NCBI RefSeq assembly: GCF_900302485.1
Contig: NZ_OMOI01000001.1
Location: 1,798,001 to 1,862,000, forward strand
Length of the DNA: 64,000 nucleotides
Direction: 5' to 3'
Source of the DNA: Aliiroseovarius pelagivivens
GTDB lineage: Bacteria > Pseudomonadota > Alphaproteobacteria > Rhodobacterales > Rhodobacteraceae
Below the pieces are notes generated by a model. It saw nothing but the letters and a program-made list of their open reading frames with translations, ran no database searches and was not told where the DNA came from. Made by a program: the position numbers and the translations under genes. Shown one piece after another: positions 25,605-35,453 of the stretch. Numbering within the stretch: the stretch's first letter is position 1; each line of letters opens with the position of its first letter.

Positions 25605-26536
25605 CGATCACCCTCAAACCTGCGGTGGATTACGCCACCTCGACAGAGCATGTAACAGCGGGACTGAAACTGTACTGCCGGGCACCGCAAGTTGACCCAG
25701 GCGGTGGGGGCGTGAACGTGGCCCGGGCCGTCATCAAGCTGGGCGGAAACGCTAAGGCCTTTGTGGTCGTCGGCGGCGCCATGGGGGACCGCCTGCTGGA
25801 CTTGCTTTCCGATGAAAACATGCCGGTTCTGAAATATCGGGTCGCTGGGGAAACGGGATACAGCCTGGCAGTCACCGACGAGAAAACCGAACAGCAATTT
25901 CGTTTTACGCTTCCGGGTGACCCGCTGAATGCAGGTGAAGGCCGGATGCTGCTCGACCAGATCTCTCGGGTGGTACCCGCGAACGGTCTTGTCGTACTCA
26001 GTGGTGGACTGGCCGCAGGTCTTGCCGATGACTTCCCGCAAGAGGTGCAAGAAGTGGTCCAGCAACGCAACGCGCGTTTGATTGTCGACACGTCCAAAGC
26101 GCCGCTCCAACGCCTGATCGATGCGCCGCGCGCGCCTATGGACTTTCTGCGGCTCGACCGGAGCGAAATTGAAACAGCATTCGCCAAGCCGCTACGCTCG
26201 ATTGCTGACAATCTTTATTTCACCCAAGAACTTGTACGTCGTGGTGTGGCAAAAACTGTGGTGACGGGCCACGGCGACAAAGGGTCAATCATGGTGAGTG
26301 GTGACAAGAAATTCTTCTGTCACGCGCCAAAGGTTGAAGTCCGCAGCAAGATCGGCGCCGGAGATGCGTTGGTTGGCGCTTACACGTTATCGCTTTCACG
26401 CGGTGCCCCGCCCGAGGAGGCATTGAAATGGGGAGTGGCCGCCGCCGCTGCGACCGTTGGCACCGACGGAACTGCATTGTGTAACCTTGCCGAAACAGAA
26501 GCTTTGTTCCCCCAATGCCAGCTGGAAAGCCTCTAG
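25595..26536 (+). CDS. PfkB family sugar kinase (6-phosphofructokinase II-like), 5' end unclear
   Basis: The first usable start codon in frame is GTG 25625 (303 residues), but recognisable family sequence, ILTITLKPAVDYATSTE, begins 10 codons earlier (from about 25595), with no in-frame ATG, GTG or TTG near it. The kinase otherwise looks intact: VDPGGGGVNVARAVIKLGG sugar-binding region, VVLSGGLAAGL, and the C-terminal catalytic motif KIGAGDALVGAYTLSL. It resembles E. coli PfkB closely and could phosphorylate fructose 6-phosphate, fructose 1-phosphate or tagatose 6-phosphate. Removing one base from the ACCC run after ATG 25573 would restore an ATG-initiated frame. It may be a recent frameshift, a sequencing error or unusual initiation. 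Confidence 0.7.
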   Translation, partial: EILTITLKPAVDYATSTEHVTAGLKLYCRAPQVDPGGGGVNVARAVIKLGGNAKAFVVVGGAMGDRLLDLLSDENMPVLKYRVAGETGYSLAVTDEKTEQQFRFTLPGDPLNAGEGRMLLDQISRVVPANGLVVLSGGLAAGLADDFPQEVQEVVQQRNARLIVDTSKAPLQRLIDAPRAPMDFLRLDRSEIETAFAKPLRSIADNLYFTQELVRRGVAKTVVTGHGDKGSIMVSGDKKFFCHAPKVEVRSKIGAGDALVGAYTLSLSRGAPPEEALKWGVAAAAATVGTDGTALCNLAETEALFPQCQLESL

Positions 26537-26605
26537 GGCCAATCTGTTCGCCCGCAACTCGGGCATAGATGTCCTGCAAGGCAAACCAAGGCGCACAAGA
26601 CGCAC

Positions 26606-27835
26606 TTATTGCCTACTCTCGACCCTGCTTCCATTTTCAATAATTGCAGATGGGTACAAGATTACGACGTCGCCTTCGTCCAACCCCTGCTGCACTTCCG
26701 TAAAGACACCGTTGCTGTTTGCGATGTCCACGCTGGTCAATTCAGCCACACCCTGATTGAGCTTGAAAACGGACCAATCCCCATTGGTGCGGAACAGCGC
26801 ACTGGTTGGAACTGAGAGAACATCCTCGGACTGCCACACAACGATGGCGGCTTCCAATCGATAGCCATGACCAAGCGCTGCGCGGTCTTCGGGTGGGCTT
26901 TGAATTTCGATTTCCACCCGTACACGTTGTTCTTCGATACCCAATGCGGAGGCTTTGGTGACACCATAGGGATCTACGCGCATGACAACGCCGCTAAGTT
27001 CATTGTCCTGCCCCCAATCACGAAGGATAACCTTGTCACCCACAGAGACCCTGACCGCATCCGATGAGATTACGTTGACGGTTACCTCCAAATCCGATGC
27101 GACGTCGCCTATTTCCATGATGGGCGCACCAGCGGGCAGCACGGTCTCGCTTTCCTGAAACACCTGCAGAATACGCCCGTCAATCGGCGACAAAAGCGGG
27201 ATTTCCTGCACGCTGCTGCCTGAAACCGAACCTGTCGAACCAAGGTCTTCTTGCCCCACAAGGATGGCCTTCGCATTTACCAGTTCGGCTTCTCGCATCA
27301 AAATGGACGCTTCCGCTGTGGCGCGGCTTGCCCGGCTCGCGCGCCATGCGCTTTCAGCACGGTCCAACGTGGCTTTGCTTGCAATTCCACTGTTATAAAG
27401 CGCGCGGGATCGCTCGACTTCGGAATTTGCCAATTCTTCATTGGCAAGGGCGGCGTCCAGATTTGCTTTGGCCAGTTGTACCGCCGCAGAAGCCGCTTCG
27501 ACCGCGGCTGCGGCTTGCTCGCGGGTGCGACTGTCCAGAATCGCAGGGTTGATGGGAAGCATCCGCGCAACCACCGTTTCTCCGCTTGCGACCTCATCCC
27601 CGGGATGAACCCGTACACGCAGCAACCTGCCCGCAACGGGTGTCGAGACAATATACGTCTCACGAACGCTCGTGCGCCCCTCCTCGACAATCGTGACCTC
27701 CATCGGCCCCCGCTGCACAGTGCCAAAATCCACTGGAATTGGCTTTGGCATGAGAAGCGCGATGATCGCGGCGCCGACAAAAGCAACGACCGCAAAGATC
27801 AGTACGTTTCTGGAGAGTTTCGCTTTTTTTTGCAT
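26606..27835 (-). CDS. HlyD/RND-type membrane fusion protein of an ABC exporter
   Basis: 409 residues. One N-terminal transmembrane helix (about 10-30, VLIFAVVAFVGAAIIALLM), a biotinyl-lipoyl half (GRLLRVRVHPGDEVASGETVVARM), a long Ala-rich alpha-helical hairpin (about 100-200), the second lipoyl half (LLSPIDGRILQVFQESETVLPAGAPIMEIGD) and a beta-barrel domain. It starts 5 bases after the permease stop, so it is the third gene of an ATPase-permease-fusion protein operon of the DevBCA type. It would link the inner-membrane exporter to an outer-membrane channel not encoded here. Confidence 0.88.
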   Translation of the reverse strand: MQKKAKLSRNVLIFAVVAFVGAAIIALLMPKPIPVDFGTVQRGPMEVTIVEEGRTSVRETYIVSTPVAGRLLRVRVHPGDEVASGETVVARMLPINPAILDSRTREQAAAAVEAASAAVQLAKANLDAALANEELANSEVERSRALYNSGIASKATLDRAESAWRASRASRATAEASILMREAELVNAKAILVGQEDLGSTGSVSGSSVQEIPLLSPIDGRILQVFQESETVLPAGAPIMEIGDVASDLEVTVNVISSDAVRVSVGDKVILRDWGQDNELSGVVMRVDPYGVTKASALGIEEQRVRVEIEIQSPPEDRAALGHGYRLEAAIVVWQSEDVLSVPTSALFRTNGDWSVFKLNQGVAELTSVDIANSNGVFTEVQQGLDEGDVVILYPSAIIENGSRVESRQ

Positions 27836-27840
27836 GCCCG

Positions 27841-30204
27841 TTACTCCCTTGTTTTAAGGGCTAGAGTGATATCTGAAGACCGAATTTTGCGCTGTACAAG
27901 CCACCCTGAAATTCCAGCGGCTAAGACAACAACCGAGATGGAGTTGCCGTAAGCTTTCGGCGCGAAAACAACCGGAACCTGGTAAAGATCGGTTGAGAAA
28001 CCTTGCGCAATCAGATGTGAAAGTCCTGTTCCCATCCAAAGGCCAAGCGGCAGGGCCAAGAGCACCACGACCGCCAGCTCTCCGAGCAGCACAAACGCTG
28101 CCTCGGAGTGTTTGAAGCCCAAGACCCGCAAGCTGGCCAGATCGCGCGCGCTTTCGTCCTGCGCCACCCGAGCCACGTTGTAGACAATCCCGAAGGTAAT
28201 GGCGAAGGCCATTACCCCCATAATGAAGCGCGCAGACCCTGCCCCCTCGTCCATGACCTTTTTAAAGGCTTCTTCGGATTCGCTTCGCAGGCTGATACCT
28301 GCGACGGCGGGCATATCCTTGAGATCGGCATAGACCTTCGACTGCCACCCATCCCGCATCGAGATATACGCCGCCGAAAACCGATCGGGTTCACCGATCT
28401 GCCGGCCCAGTGCGTCCAGATCCATGTAAGCGGGTGCGCCCAGCAGGCTTTCGGCGATCCCGGCCACCTGCGTTGTTACCTTTAGCTGCCGCCCTTCTCG
28501 GATCTCCAGCAACAGGCTATCCCCGACACCGACGTCCAACACGTCAGCCAGCGGCGTGGACAAGACTATGCCACGCTCGGGCAGGGAAATCGGCCGTAGG
28601 TCCTTGTCCAGCGCACGGTGCAATACAGGGGCTGGCGCCAGCCCCGTGATACTGCCCTTGTAGGTCCGCAGGCCATTTCGAAACACCACAGGAACAAAGC
28701 GGACAGGCTCGGCCTGCGTGATCCCCTCCATCCCCTGTAAATCGTAGATCGTCCGCATGGGCACATTCTGAACGAAACTGACCGTCGCGTCAGAGCGATC
28801 CACGACGTTGAAAGTGCGGTCGATGGCGACGTCAAACCCGTCATATATGATCAGCATCGCCAAGCTGAGCGCCATCCCCGAGGCGATCCCGATGACCGCA
28901 CCCAGCATCCGCCAAGGCTGGCGCATCAGCCGACGCAAGACCATGCGGGTGGGTTGATCCAGCCGCGCAAACAACCCTTTCTTGAATGAAATAGAATGCG
29001 AGAAATCGGGGGGTGTCGGCGGGCGCATGGCCTCGGCCGGTGTCAGCCGGAAAATCCCGCGCAGGGCCCAAACCCCACCCAATGTGGCGACAGCGATGCT
29101 AAGCAGCATGCCAGACGCGAAGGACGCAAACTCAAGCCGGAACAGCAGGAAGGGCAGTTTGTAGTAGGTCGTGTAAACCGGAACCATTGCGCGCCCCAGC
29201 AGCACGCCAAGAAGACAGCCCAGCGCCGCGCCGGTCACCGCGATGAACAGCGCGAGCTCTAAATAGTGGCTGGCGACTTCTCGTTTCGAGTACCCGAAAG
29301 CCCTGACCAGACCGATTTCTTCACGTTCTGCGGTGATCATTCGGCTGGTGACGATGTACAGAAGGAAGGCAGCGACCAGCATGAAGACAGGCGGCACGGT
29401 GCTGGACGTGACCTCCAGCCCCGAGATCTCTTCGCTTAGGAATCGATCTGACGGAAAATCCTCAAGCCCATAGGATCCGGGCGCTCCAAAGGGATCCAGC
29501 ACCTGATCAATCTGATCAAGCACTGCGGCTTTGTTAACCCCCCGCAAAAGAGACACCAGCGCCTCGTTGAACGCACCTTCAAGGTCTAAAGCAGCTGCAA
29601 GGGCGGGTCGGCCCATCCAGACCACACCAAACCGAGCGTCGTCTGGAATGAATTCCCCGGGGGCCGCGAAATAGATGAACTCGGGCGATTGCGCCGTGCC
29701 CACCACGTTATACCAGCGACGCACCCCGTTCAGCGTGACCTCGAAGCGTGTTCCCGGCACGATGTTATGAGCCGTCGCGAAGCTTTCCAGCAACAGAATT
29801 TCATCGGGCCTCTGTGCATAGGGCAGCCGCCCCTGTGTCAAACGCACTTCATTCAAATGCCGCCGCCCATGCAATGGCAAAGAGAGCACCTGCATGGAAA
29901 TCGAGAACTCGCGGGTCGCGACCTTTGCTGACGCCATGCTTGTAAGCCGCGTCTCGACCGTGCGAACGCCGGGGATGTCAGCCAGTCGGCTTTCAACGTA
30001 GTTGGGCGCGCGCACGACCGGTGCGAATACATCGGCAAGTTGGTGGCGTTCATAATAGGCGTCTCGGGTCAGGGTCAGCGAAGACACGAACCCGGACATC
30101 ATGATTTGCAGCGCGACGCCAATCGCGATCACCACCATAATCGCGGCAGCCTGCGCTTTGATCCGCCACAGATCGCGCATGAGCTTGGCATGAAGCGGTG
30201 TCAC
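27841..30204 (-). CDS. ABC transporter permease with two FtsX-like modules
   Basis: 787 residues, GTG start at 30204 overlapping the ATPase stop (GTGA) and preceded by GGAGGAG. An N-terminal transmembrane helix ([21 protein letters not shown]), a periplasmic MacB_PCD-type domain, three membrane helices ([17 protein letters not shown] region onward), then a second copy: membrane helix near [21 protein letters not shown], another periplasmic domain and three closing helices ([19 protein letters not shown] onward). This two-module layout is that of lipoprotein or glycolipid exporters (LolCE/DevC-like fusions). Substrate unknown; probably a lipid, lipoprotein or peptide. Confidence 0.88.
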   Translation of the reverse strand: MTPLHAKLMRDLWRIKAQAAAIMVVIAIGVALQIMMSGFVSSLTLTRDAYYERHQLADVFAPVVRAPNYVESRLADIPGVRTVETRLTSMASAKVATREFSISMQVLSLPLHGRRHLNEVRLTQGRLPYAQRPDEILLLESFATAHNIVPGTRFEVTLNGVRRWYNVVGTAQSPEFIYFAAPGEFIPDDARFGVVWMGRPALAAALDLEGAFNEALVSLLRGVNKAAVLDQIDQVLDPFGAPGSYGLEDFPSDRFLSEEISGLEVTSSTVPPVFMLVAAFLLYIVTSRMITAEREEIGLVRAFGYSKREVASHYLELALFIAVTGAALGCLLGVLLGRAMVPVYTTYYKLPFLLFRLEFASFASGMLLSIAVATLGGVWALRGIFRLTPAEAMRPPTPPDFSHSISFKKGLFARLDQPTRMVLRRLMRQPWRMLGAVIGIASGMALSLAMLIIYDGFDVAIDRTFNVVDRSDATVSFVQNVPMRTIYDLQGMEGITQAEPVRFVPVVFRNGLRTYKGSITGLAPAPVLHRALDKDLRPISLPERGIVLSTPLADVLDVGVGDSLLLEIREGRQLKVTTQVAGIAESLLGAPAYMDLDALGRQIGEPDRFSAAYISMRDGWQSKVYADLKDMPAVAGISLRSESEEAFKKVMDEGAGSARFIMGVMAFAITFGIVYNVARVAQDESARDLASLRVLGFKHSEAAFVLLGELAVVVLLALPLGLWMGTGLSHLIAQGFSTDLYQVPVVFAPKAYGNSISVVVLAAGISGWLVQRKIRSSDITLALKTRE

Positions 30205-30929
30205 CAGTGGATCTCCTCGGCGGAAACACGGTTCTTGTTCAGCTCGACCTTTTTGATTTGCCCGTCCGCGAAGTGAATGATCCGATCCGCCATCGCAGCA
30301 GTGGCTGCAGCATGGGTGATCAGCAAGACCGTCGTGCCCAGCACCTCGTTTACGTCCTGGATGACCCGCAGAACGGCGCGGCCCGTTGCACTGTCCAGCG
30401 CACCCGTAGGCTCGTCGCAAAACAGCACGTCCGGTTGCTTCGCTACGGCACGTGCAATGGCAACCCGCTGTTGTTCACCCCCGGAAAGCTGGGCCGGAAA
30501 ATGGTCAATACGCTTGGTAAGCCCAACAAGCTCAAGAGCCCGCTCCGCAGTTATTGGGTTTTCGGAGATTTCCGTGACAAGCTCGACATTCTCGCGCGCG
30601 GTCAGGCTTGGCATCAAGTTGTAGAACTGAAAGACAAACCCCACATGGCGGCGCCGATAGTTGGTAAGCGCACGGTCATCCATTTTCGAAAGATCTTGAT
30701 CGCGAAACTGAACCGCGCCCGACGTTGCGCGATCCAATCCCCCCAAAATATTCAGAAGCGTGGACTTGCCGCTTCCAGATGGCCCAAGCAAAACGACTAT
30801 TTCACCATCTTCAATCTCAAGATCCGCCCCTCTCAGAGCGTGGACCGCAGAATGCCCTTCACCATAAGTCTTGGTTAAATCCTCAACCTTGAAGGCGAGA
30901 TTTGCTTCTGTTTTACGTGCCTGATCCAT
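30201..30929 (-). CDS. ABC transporter ATPase (LolD/MacB type)
   Basis: 242 residues. Walker [10 protein letters not shown] about 54-62, Q-loop in [21 protein letters not shown], signature [16 protein letters not shown], Walker [14 protein letters not shown] and the switch His in [18 protein letters not shown] is typical of mechanotransmission-type ABC ATPases working with FtsX-fold permeases. First gene of the three-gene exporter operon; the permease start overlaps its stop by 4 bases. Confidence 0.92.
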   Translation of the reverse strand: MDQARKTEANLAFKVEDLTKTYGEGHSAVHALRGADLEIEDGEIVVLLGPSGSGKSTLLNILGGLDRATSGAVQFRDQDLSKMDDRALTNYRRRHVGFVFQFYNLMPSLTARENVELVTEISENPITAERALELVGLTKRIDHFPAQLSGGEQQRVAIARAVAKQPDVLFCDEPTGALDSATGRAVLRVIQDVNEVLGTTVLLITHAAATAAMADRIIHFADGQIKKVELNKNRVSAEEIHW

Positions 30930-31228
30930 GGCTTACCCTACCACGATCACCCGACACTGAATAATGATCGAAGTCAAAGGCGCGACCCGCTGGCTTGAAC
31001 CTTGTTCTGCGTTGCTTTTGCGAAGGTTAGAAAGCTGGGTGCCGTGCCTTAGCCTTGAAACCTACTTGCCAAATCTCACAGCCCTCACGCATGCCACCAC
31101 TGGCAAACTCTTCATAGAGATCAACGAAGCTGGGGGTGTATAGACAGGTCGCTTTCAAAACGTGGCCAACCTGGCTTTGTTCGGCCCGGATGCCTTGAGT
31201 GCCTTGCATCAATGAATCAGGGAAGCTA
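30930..31228. other. Non-coding gap between the exporter operon and tRNA-Ser
   Basis: About 300 bases with no gene I can support. Short open frames on both strands (for example ATG 30964 to 31143 on plus, 59 codons) lack ribosome binding sites and family resemblance. The promoter of the exporter operon should lie near 30930-31000. Confidence 0.5.
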
Positions 31229-31318
31229 TGGCGGAGGAGGTGGGATTCGAACCCACGGTAGACTTTCACCTACGTCGGTTTTCAAGACCGGTGCATTCAA
31301 CCACTCTGCCACTCCTCC
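31229..31318 (-). tRNA. tRNA-Ser(UGA)
   Basis: 90 nt including an encoded CCA. Acceptor stem GGAGGAG / CTCCTCC with discriminator G, D-arm GGCAGAGTGGTTGAATGC, anticodon loop CTTGAAA (anticodon TGA), a long class II variable arm TAGGTGAAAGTCTA and T-arm GGGTTCGAATCCC. The long variable arm and the anticodon make serine unambiguous. Confidence 0.96.
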
Positions 31319-31516
31319 GACAAAAAGACGCTTAACTTCCATCGAGCGATTCTAAAAGTGAAGAATTCACGCGAGAAGGTGCTCATGCGACATGGAAGCG
31401 ATTGCTGCTCTTTTCTCGCGCGGATGTTGTGTTTAGACTACTCGCAAATCTTGAGGGACACCCTGAAAGAGCAGTTTGGATCCGAGGATCCTAAATAGAT
31501 ATACTAGGGGCGCGAT

Positions 31517-32416
31517 ATGTCGACAAAGACCACCTTGAAAGTGGCCATGGCACTTGGATGTGCCTTTCTTGTAGCTGCGTGCGACGACACCAATCTTCCT
31601 GGCTTCATGAAGAACACCAATGACGGCAAGGAAAGCACCAAAGCGTCCTCCCGTCAGGTAGAAACAAAAGAGCGCGATGTTGAAGCGCCCGAGGTCTTTC
31701 AGGTGACCGAGAAAGGTCTCTGGGATGGCCGCCCCAGCCTTGGCGGTGTCTGGGTCGCACACCCTAACGCGACCGACCCTGAACGCGTCATCATTCGTAA
31801 CATGTCGAACGGTAAGTTCGTGGTGGGTGCCTTGTTCCGTCGTGAACGTGAGATCCCGGGACCCCGTTTGCAGGTTTCGTCCGGCGCTGCGGCCGAACTT
31901 GGGCTTCTGGCCGGTGCTCCGTCTGAGCTGAAAGTGACCGCCCTACGCAAGCAAAAGGTCCCCGTGACACCCCCGCCCGAGGCCGAACCTGCCCTAGAGA
32001 ACCCTGCAGAGATTTCGCAGTCGACGCTGGATGACCCGATTGCCGCGGCCGAGGCAGCGCTTGACCGCACCGAAAAAACGACACGCCGCGTTGGCACAAG
32101 ACCTGCCGCGAAACCGGCGACAAAACCCGCTGCCAAGCCGGCTGCAGACGCCACGCCCAAAGCACCTGCCCCGTCGAGCACACTGACCAAACCCTATATT
32201 CAGATTGGCATCTTCTCGGTCGAAGAGAATGCTAAAAGCACAGCCGAATCCCTGCGCGGGATCGGCATCACTCCGACAATCAAACCGGGCAAAACGAACG
32301 GTAAGGATTTCTGGCGCGTACTTGCAGGGCCCGCGTCGACCAAATCGGAACGTGCCGATCTGCTGAAGAAGATTGAAGGGCTTGGCTTCGCCGACGCCTA
32401 TTTCGTCACGAACTAA
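31517..32416 (+). CDS. SPOR-domain lipoprotein
   Basis: 299 residues with a lipoprotein signal (lipobox LVAAC, cysteine 22). The middle (about 65-145, LWDGRPSLGGVWVAHPN to SELKVTALR) resembles the beta-barrel seen in RlpA-related proteins, although no RlpA catalytic motif is evident. Then comes a Pro/Ala/Lys-rich linker (AAKPATKPAAKPAADATPKAP) and a C-terminal SPOR domain (about 225-299, KPYIQIGIFSVEENAKSTAESL) that binds denuded septal peptidoglycan glycan. It precedes a D-Ala-D-Ala carboxypeptidase by 60 bases, so both probably act in septal wall remodelling. Confidence 0.85.
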   Translation: MSTKTTLKVAMALGCAFLVAACDDTNLPGFMKNTNDGKESTKASSRQVETKERDVEAPEVFQVTEKGLWDGRPSLGGVWVAHPNATDPERVIIRNMSNGKFVVGALFRREREIPGPRLQVSSGAAAELGLLAGAPSELKVTALRKQKVPVTPPPEAEPALENPAEISQSTLDDPIAAAEAALDRTEKTTRRVGTRPAAKPATKPAAKPAADATPKAPAPSSTLTKPYIQIGIFSVEENAKSTAESLRGIGITPTIKPGKTNGKDFWRVLAGPASTKSERADLLKKIEGLGFADAYFVTN

Positions 32417-32476
32417 AACCGGAAAGCAGGCACCGGCTGCGCCCCCTCCAAAGCAATCAAAGGACAATACCTAAAC

Positions 32477-33676
32477 ATGATTCGTCGCCTGACCTTGTGC
32501 ATTTCGGCCTTTGTGGCATTGGTTCTACTTGCGGCGCTGCCCGCGCGGGCGTTCGATACGCGCGCCACATCGGCCTACGTGCTGGATGTGACCACGGGCA
32601 CTGTGCTGCTCGAAAGGAACGCGGAAGCTCCGCTGCCGCCGGCTTCAATGTCGAAGCTTATGACGGTGAACATGTTGTTCGAGGCTTTGGCCGATGGACG
32701 CGTCACCCTGTCGACCCCTTTCGGCGTATCAGATCGCGCGGCCAACATGGGTGGTTCCACCATGTTCTTGACCCAGGGCGACCGCCCGACCGTCGAGGAT
32801 CTGTTGCAGGGTATCATCGTGCAGTCAGGCAATGATGCCTGCGTGGCCGTTGCAGAAGGGCTGGCCGGCACCGAAGACGCCTTTGCCCGCATGATGACCG
32901 ACCGCGCCCGCAACATGGGACTGGAGAACTCTAGCTTCGGCAACGCCTCGGGCTGGCCCCATCCGCTTCAGCGCATGTCGATGAAAGATCTGGCCCTTTT
33001 GGCGCGTCATCTGATTGTCGAATTCCCGGACTACTACCGCTATTTCTCGCAAACCGAATACCACTATAAAGACCGCGCTCCGGACAATCGGTTCAATCGG
33101 AACCCTCTGCTTAGACTTGGGATCGGCGCGGATGGTCTGAAAACCGGCCACACGCAGGAAGCGGGATATGGTTTGGTCGGCTCGGCCCGTCAGGGGGATC
33201 GGCGCATCGTTTTCGTGATCTCGGGCATGTTGTCTGAAAAGGAACGCGCGGAAGAGGCCGAGGCAATCGTCAACTGGGCCTTCCGCCAGTTCACCATGAA
33301 GACAACCGTCAAAGCAGGTCAGCGCGTGGCCGAGGCACCCGTCTGGTTGGGGTCTAACGCGACCGTCGGACTGGTCCCTGCCGCGGATGTGAACCTGCTG
33401 ATCCCGGCGGGTCAGCGTGACGGCATCAGCGCAACAATTACCTGGACCGGCCCGATCCCGGCACCGATCGCCCAAGGGCAGGAACTGGCCCAGATGGTGA
33501 TCAGCCGCGATGGGCTAAGTGACACTGTCGTCCCACTTATTGCAGAACATGGTGTGGGAAATGCAGGCTATACCAAGCGCCTGACCACTGCAGCAAGCAA
33601 GGTCCTGACGTTGGTCATGGGTGGTGACGCCCCGCCCCCGGTGAGCATTCCCGGCACGACATCAACCGCAAACTGA
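32477..33676 (+). CDS. D-alanyl-D-alanine carboxypeptidase (class C low-molecular-weight PBP)
   Basis: 399 residues, signal peptide about 1-25 (ending PARA). All three active-site motifs are visible: SMSK (S57, K60), SGN (117-119) and KTG (222-224). The C-terminal PBP5_C-like beta domain runs from about 275. It removes the terminal D-Ala from pentapeptide stems in periplasmic peptidoglycan. It heads the tight tmk-holB-tatD run, with 7 bases to tmk. I call it dacA-like without choosing among dacA, dacC and dacF. Confidence 0.93.
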   Translation: MIRRLTLCISAFVALVLLAALPARAFDTRATSAYVLDVTTGTVLLERNAEAPLPPASMSKLMTVNMLFEALADGRVTLSTPFGVSDRAANMGGSTMFLTQGDRPTVEDLLQGIIVQSGNDACVAVAEGLAGTEDAFARMMTDRARNMGLENSSFGNASGWPHPLQRMSMKDLALLARHLIVEFPDYYRYFSQTEYHYKDRAPDNRFNRNPLLRLGIGADGLKTGHTQEAGYGLVGSARQGDRRIVFVISGMLSEKERAEEAEAIVNWAFRQFTMKTTVKAGQRVAEAPVWLGSNATVGLVPAADVNLLIPAGQRDGISATITWTGPIPAPIAQGQELAQMVISRDGLSDTVVPLIAEHGVGNAGYTKRLTTAASKVLTLVMGGDAPPPVSIPGTTSTAN

Positions 33677-33683
33677 TCTGATC

Positions 33684-34313
33684 ATGCGCGGATTGTTTAT
33701 CAGTTTCGAGGGCATCGACGGCTCGGGCAAGTCCACTCAGGCGCGCTTGCTGGCCGAGGCCTTGCGGGACGTTGGCCATGATGTTGTCCTGACACGCGAA
33801 CCCGGCGGGTCTGCCGGGGCCGAAGAAATCCGCGCACTTGTGCTGGAAGGCGACCCCGACCGTTGGTCCGCTGAAACCGAGCTATTGCTGTTCACCGCCG
33901 CCCGTCGCGACCATCTGGAGCGGTTGATCAACCCGGCACTGGCCGAGGGGAAAATCGTCATCACCGACCGTTTCGCAGATAGCTCACGTATGTATCAGGG
34001 CACACGGTCCGGCGATAAACGCGCACAGGTCGACGCGCTGCATGACCTGATGATCGGGTGCGAACCGGATGTGACGTTCCTGATCGACATGGACCCCGAT
34101 CTGGGCCACGCCCGCGCCAAAGGGCGCGGCGGCACCGAGGAACGGTTCGAGGATTTCGGCGCCGAACTTCAGCATAAAATGCGCGCTGGATTTTTACAGT
34201 TGGCGCAGGATCATCCCGACCGTTTCCGCGTAATCGACGGCACGCGCGACATAGATACGGTGGCTGCGGACGTTCTTGCCACTGCGCTGGCCGATATCAA
34301 GGCTCGCGCATGA
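33684..34313 (+). CDS. tmk: Thymidylate kinase
   Basis: 209 residues. P-loop GIDGSGKST (10-18), the DR(F/Y) motif in ITDRFADSS, and a LID segment ARAKGRGGTEERFEDFG. Phosphorylates dTMP to dTDP. Its stop overlaps the holB start by 4 bases (ATGA). Confidence 0.96.
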   Translation: MRGLFISFEGIDGSGKSTQARLLAEALRDVGHDVVLTREPGGSAGAEEIRALVLEGDPDRWSAETELLLFTAARRDHLERLINPALAEGKIVITDRFADSSRMYQGTRSGDKRAQVDALHDLMIGCEPDVTFLIDMDPDLGHARAKGRGGTEERFEDFGAELQHKMRAGFLQLAQDHPDRFRVIDGTRDIDTVAADVLATALADIKARA

Positions 34314-35437
34314 ACACCGCCCCCGAGGACATCCCCCAGCCCGACCAAATCGAAGGCGCCCCGCATCCGCGTGAAGCGACGCGCCTGATCGGGCAAGACG
34401 CGGCCGAGCAGGCGTTTCTAACCGCATATAACTCGGACCGGATGCATCACGGCTGGCTGATCACTGGCCCGCGCGGCGTGGGCAAGGCGACATTGGCGTG
34501 GCGTATCGCACGCTTCCTGCTGGCCACTCCGGCGGATGACGGGGGTATGTTTGCGGCCCCTGCCCCGGACACGCTCGACATTTCACCTGATCACCCGATT
34601 GCACACCGAATTGCCGCCCTCTCGGAACCGGGCCTGTTTCTGCTGCGCCGCCCGTGGGATGAAAAGGCCAAGCGCCTCAGGGGCGAGATCACTGTGGACG
34701 AGGTGCGCAAGCTGAAAAGCTTCTTCGCACTGTCTTCGGCCGGTGGTGGACGGCGCGTGGTGATTGTCGATGTGGCGGACGAGATGAACACCAACGCCGC
34801 CAACGCGCTTTTGAAACTGCTGGAAGAACCCCCCGAAGGTGCCGTGTTGCTGTTGATCAGCCACCAACCCTCGCGGCTTTTGCCCACAATCCGGTCGCGC
34901 TGCCGCGAACTGCGCCTGCCGCCTCTTACGCCTGAAGCGTTGTCTGAAGTTATGGCCGGTCTGGATGAAACACCGTCTGCAGATGATGTTCTTCGCCTGA
35001 ACGAGCTGGCCGCTGGGTCGGCCGGTGACGCTCTGCGCCTCACGCATCTGAACGGGTTGGGGCTTTACGGTGATCTGGTCCAGATTTTTCAAGCCCGAGA
35101 TTTCGATCGCCCTCGTGCTTTGAAACTTGCGGAAAGTGCCACAGGCAAGGCCAATGCTGATCGGTACGAACTGATCTTGCACCTGTTTGATCTGTTTCTG
35201 GCCCGTCTGGCCCGCCACGGGGCCGGATTTCACCCCGCTGCCGAGGCCGCGCCCGGCGAAGCTGCCTGCCTTGCCCGGCTGTCACCCCACCCACATGCCG
35301 CACGGGCTTGGGCCGAGTTGCAGCAGGAATTGTCAGCGCGAGCCGGTCATGGGCGGGCGGTGAACCTTGACCCGGCAGCGCTCATCCTTGATATGGTTTT
35401 CAAGATCAACGATACGGCCGTGAAATTGGCGGCCTGA
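34310..35437 (+). CDS. holB: DNA polymerase III subunit delta'
   Basis: 375 residues, AAA+ clamp-loader fold: RLIGQDAAEQAFLTAYNSDRMHHGWLITGPRGVGKATLAWRIA, then DEMNTNAANALLKLLEEPPEGAVLLLISH and the SRC-like element TIRSRCRELRLPPL. Part of the clamp-loader complex that places the beta clamp on DNA. The tmk-holB-tatD order is widely conserved in Proteobacteria. Confidence 0.94.
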   Translation: MNTAPEDIPQPDQIEGAPHPREATRLIGQDAAEQAFLTAYNSDRMHHGWLITGPRGVGKATLAWRIARFLLATPADDGGMFAAPAPDTLDISPDHPIAHRIAALSEPGLFLLRRPWDEKAKRLRGEITVDEVRKLKSFFALSSAGGGRRVVIVDVADEMNTNAANALLKLLEEPPEGAVLLLISHQPSRLLPTIRSRCRELRLPPLTPEALSEVMAGLDETPSADDVLRLNELAAGSAGDALRLTHLNGLGLYGDLVQIFQARDFDRPRALKLAESATGKANADRYELILHLFDLFLARLARHGAGFHPAAEAAPGEAACLARLSPHPHAARAWAELQQELSARAGHGRAVNLDPAALILDMVFKINDTAVKLAA

Positions 35438-35453
35438 GGCAAGGACGCCCCAT

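Noticed and set aside
25306..25617. 103-codon minus-strand frame before pfkB
   Set aside because: Antisense to the pfkB 5' end and its ribosome binding site; no family resemblance. I could not exclude a remnant.
31027..31269. 80-codon minus-strand frame starting in tRNA-Ser
   Set aside because: Its first residues (VYRGFESHLLRH) are the typical false translation of a tRNA-Ser T-arm and variable arm.
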